A stretch of DNA of 64,000 bases from Gorsachius magnificus (Eukaryota; Chordata; Aves; Pelecaniformes; Ardeidae), in NCBI GenBank assembly GCA_034008185.1, contig CM067086.1, forward strand, positions 38,107,007 to 38,171,006, read 5' to 3'. A model generated the notes under the pieces. The model worked only from the letters and a program-made list of their open reading frames with translations. It did no database searches and was not told where the DNA came from. Of the stretch, positions 23,801 through 35,800 are shown piece after piece; position 1 is the stretch's first letter; each line of letters begins with the position of its first letter. Both the position numbers and the translations under genes were made by a program.

Positions 23801-26535
23801 TAAAATCTAATTAGTGTCTTGATTTCATTCACTATCTTTGGGATAAATGCTTCATTACTATGCTAACAGAAATAGCTCTTGTTTCCACACTGTCCTAATA
23901 GACTATAATATGAAACCACTAAAAGTCAGATTCCTTCCTAACTTATAGCCTGTGCAGTCCTATCCAAGTCTCTTAAGTTATACAGAATTTGGCTACTAGT
24001 GGCTCTATAGTAGTTCAAAACTCAGTTTTCTATATTAGTTTAAAAGAGTATACAATGTATAAAACTCTATTCTATATGTTAGACTTTGGAAAAAAATTGT
24101 GCTTTGTAATTATTTATTACAGGTGGCTGGTAAATAAGGTAAAGAATATTTTTTTTAATCGTAATAATTATTAAGAACTAGTGCAGATGAGCCAGCACAA
24201 TTTGTATAAAATCATGCCATTGTTCCATTTGGATCGTATCTTAAATCAAGCAATGACTAAATGGACAAAAAAACACCTGACAATTATCTGGTGTGGTGCA
24301 GGTAAAGCAAAACACCATTTGTCTTTTATAGACGGTGAGGAAAAAGGTGCAATGCAAAAGAACCATCAGGTTGCATCTGGAGACTTCACAGTCACGCAAA
24401 TTACAGTGCCAACAGCTAAAGGCACAATCTGTATTTGATTTTGCCATCTCACCACTGTGAGCCCTTCAGTAATAACCTAGCAAAACTTGTTTTTCCTCAG
24501 CTATCATCAACAAGCCCAGCTGTCACCCATAATCTTTCTGATAATGTATGCTGCCTTAATCCCTTAGGACTGGATTTTTTTGTTGAAAAGTTTGTTGAAA
24601 TTTAGCCAAAATGACCAGTAAATAGATCTGTATTATTGAGTGAAATAAAAACTTTAATTAACCTAAAGTCCAAATATCTTTCTCCAATCACTCCATTTTA
24701 AAAATTCATTTTTACATTTAGATATGCTTAAAGTATGATTATTTAGAGCAGGGAAATTAGAACCACTATTCAAGAAACAAACAAAACCAAAGCAGCACAC
24801 TTAACTGCATTCATCCCAATCCTGTGACCAACTCATAGTTATGTTTAAGCTGAGCTATTTCATTTCCTGAGGCCTTCTCCCCAGGGATGCTACTTCCCAA
24901 GCCATTTTCTCAGAGCTATGCCTGTATTTTGAAAAGAAATCTGCTGGGATAAGAATTGAGAAAATGAAATACAAGGCAGGGGATCAGAAAGTGTGAGTAT
25001 GCATAAGAGAATAAAAGATGGGAGCAAAAGGGGATAAATAAAACAGTCGGATGAAAGAAAACAAGAAAGCACATGGCTACAGGCTAAAAAGGAAATTTCT
25101 TTGCCAACTCAAACTCCTGAGGCTGATTACAGGATACAAATATAAGCAGTATCTCTCTTGGAATGGAAGAGATCATTTATTAAAATTTGAATATTCCAAA
25201 ACATAATTTATTTTTATTCTTCAGTACTTCAATTTTCATACCAAGTGGAATAAACCTTCATCTGTTACTTGCATCTAAGATTTGCAGCACCTTATTTCTT
25301 CTGAAATGTCAGATGTTATTTTTGAACTTATAGGAAGGAAATAGTCTAAACCCAGGTGTTCAATGAAACACTTAAACATCCCATTTTTGAGAGCCTTGAT
25401 GACAATGAATTATTTTTCTTATTCTGCAAAATTGATAAATTATTTATGCCAAACACCAAACCTACTGGAAACTGCAACAGAAGTGCCAAATAATTTCTTT
25501 TTCAGTATATAAGCTTTCAAGGTTTCAGCCAGCATGCTTTGTTCTGGGCTCATAGTAACACACTGATCTAATCTAAAAATCTGTTTTATATATTTTGGAT
25601 CATCAATTATAAAAGATTCCTTACCACTTGGTAAGGAATGGGTAGCACTGGGCTGATTTTATCCTGCGTTCTGATAAAAAGGACTCTAACAATGTTACAG
25701 TGTTTTAATGAACAGATACCATGTCACCCACATGTACCACTTGCTGTCCTCTGGAACAGACTTTTGTTGTTAAGAATGTGAAAACTGGCTTAGGATTCTT
25801 AGACCATCCCACCAAAGGCAAAAGGAGGACATGCAGTTATATATACACTGCGCCATGTCTCCTGTAAAGGATCAATTTTTTGCCCCTACAGTGCCCTAAC
25901 TCTGAAAAGTTTTTTAAGAGGACTGTCCTTGGGTTTGCACCAGAAGAAACACAACTTTCATCCCAAACTCCACAGGAATTTTTATAATTCCGTGCGTATT
26001 GATTAATCACATTTTGACCATGTTTGGAGGCAGTCTTGGAAGGTTTAGGAGTGGAAATACTTAGGATTATATAGAATCAGGAAATACCAAAGCAAGAAAT
26101 GCTTTTCTCAGATTCTGTACCTGCAGCATAGCTTTGGGTAACTGAATAAATCTATCTTTATTTCAGATTTCCCATATGCTGTCTGGGAATATTAAGGCTT
26201 GTTGCCTGGCACAGAGAAGCATAATAAAGGCTACATTAATAAAGCATCTGGATGCATACATAAGCAGCTATTGATTTTATAGGCACTTCATGTACATAAC
26301 TACAAGTTTATGTGGAAGTTCTAAAATCTATTAATAGATGAAATAGTTAATAGATTAAATAGTAAAGGTGACAGAGTTTGTGTAAACTGAAATGGTTAAC
26401 AGCCATTAAATAGTATAACCTGCCATTCAGCAACAATTAGGCTTCCTGGCATATCACTGAAGAACTCCAATGAAATTGTTAATTGTGCCTTGAGAAATCC
26501 AAGTGTTAGAGAAAATTCTTCTGTAACAAATAAAG
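17871..26535. other. AT-rich intergenic sequence, no gene seen
   Basis: No recognisable exon or repeat family. Small features are an A-run at about 19980-19990, TTTTG repeats at about 20627-20647, an A-rich patch at 21228-21249, and the palindrome at 25616-25639. The 18.3-18.8 kb part is slightly less AT-rich but its frames are short. Confidence 0.55.
25616..25639. repeat. Near-perfect palindrome, 11-bp arms
   Basis: ATTCCTTACCA is followed by a 2-bp centre (CT) and its exact reverse complement TGGTAAGGAAT. It could be a dimeric protein-binding site or a chance or expanded palindrome. No neighbouring feature explains it. Confidence 0.7.
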
Positions 26536-27480
26536 CATAGAATCATAGAACTGTTCAGGTTGGAAAAGACCTTTAAGATCAAGTCCAACCGTTAACGTAA
26601 CACTGCCATCCCACCACTAAACCATGTCCCCAAGCACCTCGTCTTCCTGTCTTTTATATAACCCCAGGGATGGGGATTCTACCACTTCCTTGGGCAGCCC
26701 GTTCCAATGCCTGACAACCCTTTCTGTGAAGAAATTTTTCCTAATGTCTAACCTAAACCTGCATTGGTGCAAATTCAGACCATTTTCCCTTGTCCTATCG
26801 CCCATTATCGGGGAGAAGAGACCAACACCCACCTCACTACAGCCTCCTTTCAGGTAGTTGTAGAGGGCGATCAGGTCTTCCCTCGGCCTCCTCTTCTCCA
26901 GACTAAACAACCCCAGCTCCCTCAGCCGCTCCTCATAAGCCTTGTGCTCCAGACCCCTCACCAGCTTTGTGGCTCTCCTCTGGACATGTTCCAGCAATGC
27001 AACATCTTTCTTGTAGTGAGGGCCCCAAAACTGAACACAGTATTCGAGGTGCAGCCTCACCAGCGCCGAGTACAGGGGCATGATCTCTTCCCTCCTCCTG
27101 CTGGTCACACTATTCCTGATACAAGCCAGGATGCCATTGGCCTTCTTGGCCACCTGGGCACACTGATGGCTCATATTCAGGCGGCTGTCAACCAGTACCC
27201 CCAGGTCTTTTTCTGCCATGCAGCTTTCCAGCCACTCCCCCCCAAGCCTGTAGTGCTGCATGGGGTTGTTGTGACCCAAGTGCAGGACCTGGCACTTGGC
27301 CTTGTTGAACCTCATACAGTTGGCCTTGGCCCATCGATCCAGCCTGTCCAGATCCCTCTGTAGAATCTTTCTACTCTCCAGCAGATCGACACACCTGCCC
27401 AGTTTGGTGTGATCTGCAAACTTACCGAGGGTACATTCAATCCCCTTGTCCGGGTTGGTGATAATTAGTCCACATAAAGT
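26536..27480 (-). mobile_element. CR1 LINE, 5'-truncated, with 3' end
   Basis: The minus strand runs from the ORF2 reverse-transcriptase region through the stop codon (26617-26619) and an 80-bp 3' UTR to the CR1 terminal octamer (TTCTATGATTCTATG; plus strand 26536-26550). The 5' boundary is near 27480, where similarity to the CR1 protein stops; the adjacent 27480-27590 looks unrelated. The 3' sequence (GGTCTTTTCCAACCTGAA on the minus strand) belongs to the same subfamily type as the fragment at 62.0 kb. CR1 copies are typically 5'-truncated by incomplete reverse transcription and lack target duplications, as here. Confidence 0.95.
26617..27475 (-). pseudogene. CR1 ORF2 reverse transcriptase, C-terminal part
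   Basis: An uninterrupted frame on the minus strand (open from 27540) covers the reverse-transcriptase catalytic box to the natural C-terminus. The order is [92 protein letters not shown], and [21 protein letters not shown]. These are the hallmark blocks of CR1 pol. The N-terminal endonuclease and most of the reverse transcriptase are missing. The catalytic FADD motif reads FADH (codon at 27409-27411, GAC to CAC), which would inactivate polymerisation even in a full-length copy. About 285 codons without a stop or frameshift suggest modest age. The first ~20 residues of the open frame, upstream of about 27475, do not look like CR1. Confidence 0.92.
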
Positions 27481-28979
27481 CCAGGGGATGTCCTGCCTGG
27501 ACTCCAGCTGCCACTGCAAAAGTGCAAGGGCCTCCAACAAACTCTGTGTCCTAGCTGCCAGTCCCCTATATTTGCCTCTGGTATCCTAAATAGTCCCAAA
27601 TGGTACTAGACACTTCAGGCAATTATATCATGCCACATTCTGCTTTATCTATCACAAGGAAGAAAAAGCACATGAACCCCAAACATCTGATTGTGGATGA
27701 AATGGGAATGTGACAGAGCGAACTTTGTTTGGACTGCACTAAAGAGAAAGCTGCTACCAAAAGTTTCCTAGATTAGGTATAGGCATTCAGATCAGAAGAG
27801 CCTGATTCTCCTAAAAGCTACTTTTATATCTATCATAGACAGGTAATGGAAACTATCATTTATTTGCATCAGCCTTTTGGACCCAGTGAGTAGATAAAAT
27901 AATAAATGGCACAAAAATGTAGGGTTGTATGGAAAATTCTGAGTGGGTAATTCTCCCTCTATCATGAAGTAAGGAGATGTGCATGTGGACCCAACCCCTA
28001 GGAGCATTCCCAGGTCTCTCTCTGCATGCATAAGGAGAACAAGTTAACACATCTACTGATCATCTCACCTCATATAAAGCAGTCTAGTACAGACCCAGCA
28101 TTTACAGAGCAATAAACCTCTCAAAGAAAAATGTCATAGAGTAGCAATGGAGAACTGTCAGCCCCTAGAAAAGAGAAGTTCTATACAGCATTGGGCAAAT
28201 GCGTAACAACAGAGTCAGTATTTTGGATTTTCTTGGCAAATCTATTTGTTGCTGATGTTTAATATAAAGGAAGAAAAAAAAGTAAATACTTTATTTCTCC
28301 TTTGTATATTTTTCACTTCTTGTTTTGACTGGGACAGAAAATAGAAAATTTTAAACACATTTTTTTAAATATTTATAAGTTGACCAGCACTAGAAATGTT
28401 GAACATCTCAAGTGAGTACATTTCCTGGAAGAATTTCTAAACTAATTTTCTACTTTATACCTACCATTTCAGGAAAAGCACAAAATAATATATAGTAGAA
28501 TTATCAAATATTATTTCTTTCAGTTAAAGGCTTTCTTTAATAGGCTACATAATACAGTCCCAGTCTTGAAATAAATATGGCCTTCAAGAACAAAACTTTA
28601 CTGAATGACTTCTCTTACCAAATCTTTTTTTAATCTTGTAATCTCCCATTACATCTGGAAATGTAGAATTAATAGCAAAATACCATAAAAATTAAAAAAA
28701 TCTGATATTCACGGCCTGATAAACCCATAAAATATGGAAGTACTTTAAGAAATCATAACAAGATTTACAGACCAGAGTGAGGTCCAGATAAGTGTCTAAA
28801 TTTTGGATGCTTATCAGAGCCAAATTACCATATCTAGAGAGGTTCATGCTTCCTAATTTCCCCTTGAGAATTGTTTCCCAAAACAATGTGAAATTGACCA
28901 CATAACCAAGATTAGGTTTAAATGTAGGTGTCTCAGAGATGAGTCACCTTTTAAACAAGAGGAACCAAAATCCAAGATT

Positions 28980-29064
28980 TAGCCACTGTTATATATTATA
29001 TACGTATATATAATACATACATATAACTATGTTATATATATATATTAGCCACTAGTTATATATT
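28980..29064. repeat. TA-rich tract between direct repeats
   Basis: The word TAGCCACT(A)GTTATATATT occurs at 28980-28997 and 29046-29064. Between the copies lies alternating TA/CA sequence with self-complementary pieces such as TATACGTATA. This suggests local duplication plus microsatellite growth. Confidence 0.7.
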
Positions 29065-29699
29065 TCACTGAGTCTCAGAGTACTGCACTAAAGATACATA
29101 TATTGAAACGTGACACCTAAACAGGGCAATTGCCAAAGTCAGAAATGCTAAGCTGTCATTCTGTAATATAAATTTTTCATTGATGAAGTAATTACTAAAT
29201 GAGGAATTTCTAGGTTTTGATGAAAATGATAAAGCAGCCAAGCGGGTTTGAATATGAAATAGCTATTCACCACCCTTGTAGGCTTGACTTATTGAAAAAG
29301 TTTATGTTACCGTAGAGTCTGTAATATTGATGATGTCTTACTAGTCTCTGCCAACAATGAAGGGGTATAAAGACACTTATTTTTATTAAAAAAAGGTGGA
29401 GAGATCCTTTTTCAGAAATAAACTTGATTTTTCAGATTTTACTATCCAAAGTCATGTCCAAGACAGCTTTTTTTGTGTTTTAGCACATCACTAATTCAAC
29501 TCAACAGAGGTCTAAGTATAGAATATTGCCTACACCGCAACATTTGGTGGCTGAGAGAAGCAAAAATGGTATTAGTATAAAAGATCTGAGCCTTAGTCTT
29601 TCCTAGTTTGATTTTACTGAATAGACCAAAACATATTAATTTTCCCTGAATTTGCTATTGTCTTTAAAACTCAGAAGAGGAAAGAGTGAAAACAAACTT

Positions 29700-29747
29700 G
29701 AAACATCCCTCTTCATGTTATTCGAAACATCACTCTTCATGTTATTC
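29700..29747. repeat. Tandem duplication of 24 bp
   Basis: GAAACATCCCTCTTCATG... and GAAACATCACTCTTCATG... are adjacent 24-bp units that differ at one base (C to A). The low divergence indicates a fairly recent duplication. Confidence 0.85.
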
Positions 29748-32021
29748 CAAACAGTTCAGCAACCCAGCCCTGAAGGTGCATGATAATTGACTGGATGTTC
29801 AAAGACAGAAGGTGTTTTTCTGCAGCTTTTATTCACAAAATTAATCACACTCTCACTCAAAATATTTTTCTCCCTTTATATTAATCAAATTATGTTTTAA
29901 CAAATACAAAAATTGACCGCACTAGTTATTTCAGATGCATGCATCAGTTTCAGCTTTGTGACTATGCAGGGTGAACACTTGTAACCCATCTAAACAGACT
30001 AACATTATGAGAAGATTATCTATTGTAATCTTTTACAGAATACAAATGTCTTTCTCACACACTTTAGTTTTAGCTATATAGCATGTAAGTAGGGAATGAC
30101 TCATTTTCTTTTCTTAAAGAAAATATAACACTGAAACAGGTATTGGAGATGTCAAATCAGCATTACAAAGGTTGGAAAAATAAGATTACTAGTCTGTGAA
30201 ACTTCATTAAAAACTAAAGAGAGATTTTCTATCAATTTCCTCTTTAAAATTTTATCACAACTGTCTAAAATTAAATTTTAAGTTTAATGTCATTTTAATA
30301 TGGTGTATTAATTTGGGGATAATTTAGCCTATTGAGAATGTATCTTTGGGGCAGTACAGGTTTCCTTCAGTAACTGTGTGTCTCACATTTCTACTGGTTT
30401 CTAGAAAAGTGCAAAGGGGGAGTAAAGATAAATTACCATTGGAACTCTGATGACAGGTGATATTATAAATGCTATTAAAGATTTAGTAGTAGGAGGGTGA
30501 TGATGGAATACTGTCAAAAGGCTTTTTTAGCTGCCAGATAATATACTGGAACATTGCTATTGTTGTAATTAGGACAGAAATTAATTGATTGCTAGAGAAG
30601 CAAACAAGTCTTTAAAACTTCCCAGGTCCATGGATACAATACACCTAATTTCTGTTTCAGTCCATGCCTGAAACACCCCACTATACAAGAGACAGTGACA
30701 CACATGAACATAGCCTACCTCAATAGAAAAAAGGCACCTCAAGTGCATTCAGCTGTCTGGGAATGGAAGCCAGCAGCACTGTGAAAGCTTGCATAATGCA
30801 GCTCACAATGTAATTACTGTCTTAATTTCCTGTGGAATATACTCCAGTGTCTAAAAAGTGGTAAATCTGAAAGAAAGACTGACAACGTCTAAATTTTTGA
30901 AATGTTAAAATAACCAAGAAAATAATTTTTGAAAGTGTCTCCTAATCCTATTCTTTCCTTTCATGAAGAATTCATCATTCCTACCAAACATTCCAAGGAG
31001 TTATTTGGGTAAGCCTAGACCACTTATTTATTTGTGAATCTTTTCTCTCTATCATATGAATTCAGCTATAACAAAAGAGCTCTCTTCAGTAAATGTGGTT
31101 CCAGAATATATCAACTTTGTTAAGACCACCGTGATCTCTAAGGCAGATTAGGGCATAGAAAGCTAAAAGAAGTTGAGTACGGTGACATACTCAGTAATAA
31201 TAATAAAACAATAAGGTAAAGGCAAGGAAAGCCCATCAATGAATGCAAAGTTCTCAGGTAAGAAAACACTGGATCATTTCTTTCTACTCAGAAAATAAAC
31301 AACCTATGAAAACTTTTATAGTGACGTTTCCTCAAATGTTTCATTACTGCTTACATAGAGACACACATGATCAGAATAGACCAGATTTTGATCTAAGTCT
31401 CATCAGTGTTGCTTTTCAAAGATCTGATTATTTCACTAGAATCAAGATTTATTTTATTCATTTATTTTAACTCAAGTCAATATGCAGGAAAAGAGCTCGA
31501 TGCTGTTATTCATGGAAAATAAAACTTTGTGTTATTTTCTCTCTTTTTAAAAAGTAATTTTAGGAATTATAAATAAGAAATTCAAGTATTAAAGAAAAAA
31601 CTGGAGAAGATGATTTCATAGTAAAATCTGAAACCAAGTACATTAAAAAAAGAAAAGGGGCTTTTTAATTGCCATTTTCTTGAAGACTTACATGGCCTTA
31701 TTAATCTGGAACCAGCGAAGAAGAATGAAGCAGCTGTTAGGAGTCTGAACAGAAACCAAACAGCCTCTTAAAAGCTTTATTGTTTTCTTTTTGTTCTTAG
31801 AGGTTTGTTTTATTTTATCCCATGGCAGTTTAGGAAAGAACAAGAGGAAAACATTTGCTTAGGAGAATGAAAACAAGCAACAAAATTGAAACAACTGAAA
31901 GGAAAACACTGTTATTGTTTCATTTCTCTAGGATACATCTTCATGCAAAACATTGGACACCTGTCAAAGAGTAAGGAGTTACTGATGAGATTCAGAGCTA
32001 GATTTTCAAAGAAATAGTTCC

Positions 32022-32026
32022 ATGAG
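32022..32026. repeat. Target-site duplication, left copy (ATGAG)
   Basis: It is identical to 32870-32874 and abuts the LTR terminus TGTCACAATCC. Confidence 0.88.
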
Positions 32027-32225
32027 TGTCACAATCCACTATTGGGTTGAACAATTTGGCAAAGGTTAAACCCCCTTGCTTTCCAACCGACCTCAAATAA
32101 TTCTGGGAGGTTGGGGGCGGCTGGGCTTAACTTCTGATTAACTCCAATGTTTTATCGTGAGTAGGTTCCTTTTACATTCTCGGGAACAGAATTAAGACTC
32201 AAAACGGAGTCAAGTGCCAAGTCAC

Positions 32226-32231
32226 TTTATT
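32226..32231 (-). terminator. LTR poly(A) signal AATAAA
   Basis: On the minus strand, GGCCAAATAAAGTGACTTGG gives a canonical signal about 200 bp before the LTR 3' end, consistent with an R/U5 boundary. Confidence 0.6.
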
Positions 32232-32689
32232 TGGCCAACAACAAATGCGCGAGAGGAAAGCAGAGAAAGAGAGGAAAAGGGAGAAAGGGAAAGAGAAGGG
32301 GAGAAACAAACGGCACGGGAGTGTTGCGATAGCTACCACCACGGGTCTATGTGCTGTCTGTGTGGCCTGAGCGGTCCACGTGGCTGGTGCGGCCCGATGC
32401 GCCTGATGTATCTTCGAATCTGCTGGAGGGTAGATGTTCCTGGATGCTCCCGCTTGGTCTCCGTTGGTTCCCCCTTTCATAGGGTTGTCTTTTTGCATAG
32501 TCAATGACTGTTTTGCATACGCACGCCTCCCACTTGGCAGTGGGGCGCATGCCCAGTACCGTCACTAGAGTATGCTCCAAGGTTCTAGGGGGTCCGAGCC
32601 CCCTCCCCATTGTCAGTCAACTCTGGGCCCGGGCGAATGCGCAGAGGACATGTACTCCAAGATAACAGGACACACGTTCCTGTGGGGTG

Positions 32690-32815
32690 GGTCTCAACGG
32701 GCCGAAACTGCCCTATTCAATTGTCGTGGTGATTAGGCCATTCCGGTGGGGTGGGACTCAATGGGCTGAAACTGGTGATTAAACTGCCCCGCTCAGTTGC
32801 CGTGGTGATTAGGCT
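32690..32815 (-). repeat. Two-unit repeat in the U3 of the 32-kb LTR
   Basis: Two diverged units share GTGGGGTGGG(T/A)CTCAA, GGGC(C/T)GAAACTG, and then TCA(A/G)TTG(T/C)CGTGGTGATTAGG. They lie at about 32678-32737 and 32743-32814. U3 repeats often hold enhancer sites; that role is inferred. Confidence 0.75.
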
Positions 32816-32869
32816 TCGGTAGATAAGCTTGCCTGCCACCAATGTTGAGACAAGTTTTAGTCCCTTACA

Positions 32870-32874
32870 ATGAG
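32870..32874. repeat. Target-site duplication, right copy (ATGAG)
   Basis: It is identical to 32022-32026 and follows the LTR terminus GTCCCTTACA. Confidence 0.88.
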
Positions 32875-35800
32875 CTAGCGGAGTTTGATTTTCAACATTT
32901 CTGCTGAGAAAGAACTCTCCTTTAGTAAAGGCATTAATAAAGCCTCTCTCTGGCAGTAGTATGTGACTGCCTATTTTCATAAAAGTCATAGGAAATTTTG
33001 CAGTAACTTCCTTGTCACATTAGTGAATGGATTCAAAAGTTACTGATATGAAAGAAGCTCGTTCTCTCACATGCAGAATTTGACCATGGATGCCTTGTTA
33101 CCTGGGCTAAAAAAACTCTGCATCCTTACATTAGCATAAAACTAAAGTAATGCAAATTGCAACATAAGCAGTGAGACAAGAACAAAGGCGTTTTGAGGGG
33201 GATCCTTGAGATCGAGTACGTTCAGAAAAGCACAATCACAAACATAAGTTTGTCTGTCTTTGTTTGTTATGAGACATGCAGACTGACTCCTGAACACGCA
33301 GTACCATGCCCAGTAGCAGGTTCATTAAAATATTCATATTAGTTAAAGGAAGGTTGGTACTTTGGAAGAATTGCAGCTTGCTTGATTGCATTTTATGTCA
33401 ATAAGCCTAGAAAAGATTGGATCCTTAGTGTTGGCTGATGAGTGGTAGGTGGCTTCCATAGCACGTGTGATTTGCAGGCTAGCGGAGTGACTGCTTGGAA
33501 GCTAACTGTTCAGTTTAGCTGCAATTTTTTCATCGTATTTATGAATTCTGTTAAAAACACAGTACACAGAGTAATACTAATTATTTATAACTAATATGCT
33601 AACAAATATAGTCATGTTACTCATGAATATGAATGGGAGAGGAAGTAACAACACAGACAGAAGGTCCTGTAATGCAAAAGATGACATCCTGCTTAAAATA
33701 ACCTTCCTTATATAAATCTATATGCAGTATATCTATCGTATTTTCTACAAAGGGTTACAAATATTTATCAAATAAGCCCTGAGGGCCTTGAACACAAATG
33801 TTTTTTTTTCTGGTTCTGCCATGTTGGTGCTATATATTGGGGCAGGAATAGTTGTATCAAGGAAGGGGAAAGCAATATGCTAGAGCCACAGAAAAGTCAA
33901 TATACTGCTGGTAAAAGCAGGCTGTTTTATCTGAGGAGCAGGGCTGGATTTTACTGCTCTAATTTATGCTATTTCCATGTAAATATTGGTCAAAGATCTT
34001 AGCTCCTGATGGTTGTCATTGACTGTGGGCTGACTCAGCCTACATCATACAAAAAGAGGGCCAGAAAGCGATAGCAGATGCCACCTTGCACTGTAATACT
34101 TCCTAACTAACAAATGTAATCAATACTAAATGGACTAACGGCATTTTAGAAACCAATATAAATTTAGAGAAATTAGGAAAAATAGGATTAGTAATGGAGT
34201 GAGGAACTGAGAAGTGTTTCTTGTTTGCAGCAGCAAAGTGTATCAGCTGCAAAACCTGTTCGCGGTACGGGAATGAAAGAGATAAAAAATAAAGATTACT
34301 GCACCAACATATTCATCAGGTTGACATTACCTTAATAAAGCAGGATATTCTTTCTCCAGCAGAGTGGCTGATGTTGGCAGTACTACGGTAAGGCTGGCAA
34401 CTTACGTTAGTTCATTTTGCTTGCATTCCTTTTGGGAATATGCATGCTGTATCTTGCCTAATTTGCTTTGCATTGATACGGCACAAAGATACAAAGCATA
34501 AAAATGAATCCAAGCAACAACCAGATACAGCATATATTAATGGGCTCAGCCTGGAGGGAGACTAGACCAGAGATGATGCTGTACTGAAAACTGATATGGA
34601 CAAACTGACTAAATAAGAATATCAAGCTATTTATATAACTTTAATCCATTGACTTGAGAAGCTGAAGGTTCCTGGGAGACCACAGTTTGTTCTAATAAGT
34701 TTTATTCCAGCTGCTGGGTTAGTACGGGCAGAAAGTTATTATGAGGAAATATATGCATGTGGAAATACCAGTTTCTGCCTCAGGTAATTTAAAGCTTATT
34801 CATATCCTCTTTATTCTTGTTTATAAAAATGATAATCCACCTAATGAATCAACCCCAGTGTTTTGAGGGCTGTTATTCTTCCCATAATTTAAAGGGCAAG
34901 TTAAGATATGAGGCATATGAGACCACATTTAACACATTCCTAAATGGAGCCAAGCTGTTATAAGTTACTAACAGAGCAGAGCAGGAAGAACAATTCACAC
35001 CATGTACTGATACTTCACTGTAAAAGTGCCATTTTATACATCTCTTCTGACACTGGTTTTCTCTTTCTAAAGTAGAATCTTCCTTGTTGCAAACTGAAAT
35101 GTGGTAACATGAATACAGTTCCAACCTTTTGAACTATATGAACACCACTGCAGAGAATTAAAATCAAAATCATATTGCCTTCTACTTACTGGAGAAATCA
35201 ACTCTCCAGTCACAGAAAGCTGATGGCAGCTTTCAAGTTATAAATGATTCACAGGATTTGGAACATTTAAAATGTTTTAATTGTTGTAAGGGAAAAAAAT
35301 TGGAAAGTGCATATTAGGAAGCTTCATGACCATTATATAATTTCCATAGAAATCAGGAGTATTTTTGAATCAGTCCTGAAGATGAAGGAAATTATATCAG
35401 AGTGAGAATAAAATGAAGAAGATTATCTGAAAACTAGAGCAACTCAAGAGCAATTGAAATAATGATGTATCCAAGTACATTCTAATGTGCTCTGGAGAGA
35501 TCCAAACCTGATGTTTCTTTAAAAAGATGCCCTGGATATGAGCACATGTATGCAAGGGGAAAGGGAAAAGATTATTTTCTTCCCATACAAAGTAGATCAA
35601 TAAACAAAACACATAAATTCTATTCTGCTCAGAACACAGGCTTGAAATTTTTCAGTTTGCATTTGAAAGGTCTACCCTCTCTGTGGGATCTCTTGAAGTC
35701 GTGGGCTTATGTCATGACTGAATAAACACCTCAGCCTTGGATGACACCTTTTCACTGAAAAAACTACAGTAGATAGCCTTGGACAGAAAGTATTCCAACC

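Larger units (their letters stand above)
27481..32021. other. AT-rich intergenic sequence with small duplications, no gene seen
   Basis: No exon or repeat family recognised. A TA-rich expansion (28980-29064) and a 24-bp tandem duplication (29700-29747) are annotated separately. The piece 27481-27590 next to the CR1 truncation is less AT-rich but unassigned. Confidence 0.55.
32027..32869 (-). mobile_element. Solo LTR of an avian endogenous retrovirus (family D), complete, CpG-rich
   Basis: On the minus strand the element begins TGTAAGGGACTAAAACTTG and ends GTGGATTGTGACA, with TG...CA ends. ATGAG is duplicated on both sides (32022-32026 and 32870-32874). AATAAA lies at 32226-32231 (minus strand). 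It is unrelated in text to the other LTRs of the window. It carries many CpG dinucleotides (for example 32250-32460 and 32540-32640) in a CpG-poor region. It contains a two-unit internal repeat in the 5' part (32690-32815). No gag, pol or env adjoins it. Its 843-bp length is within the usual LTR range. A 5-bp duplication fits ERVL- or some ERV1-like integrases; the class is not determined. Overlapping reading frames of 87-101 codons are not genes. Confidence 0.9.

Noticed and set aside
26764..27363. 199-codon plus-strand frame
   Set aside because: It is the antisense shadow of the CR1 ORF2 frame on the minus strand.
32199..32610. Frames of 87-101 codons
   Set aside because: They lie within the 843-bp LTR. 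LTRs of this type are non-coding and the translations match nothing known.
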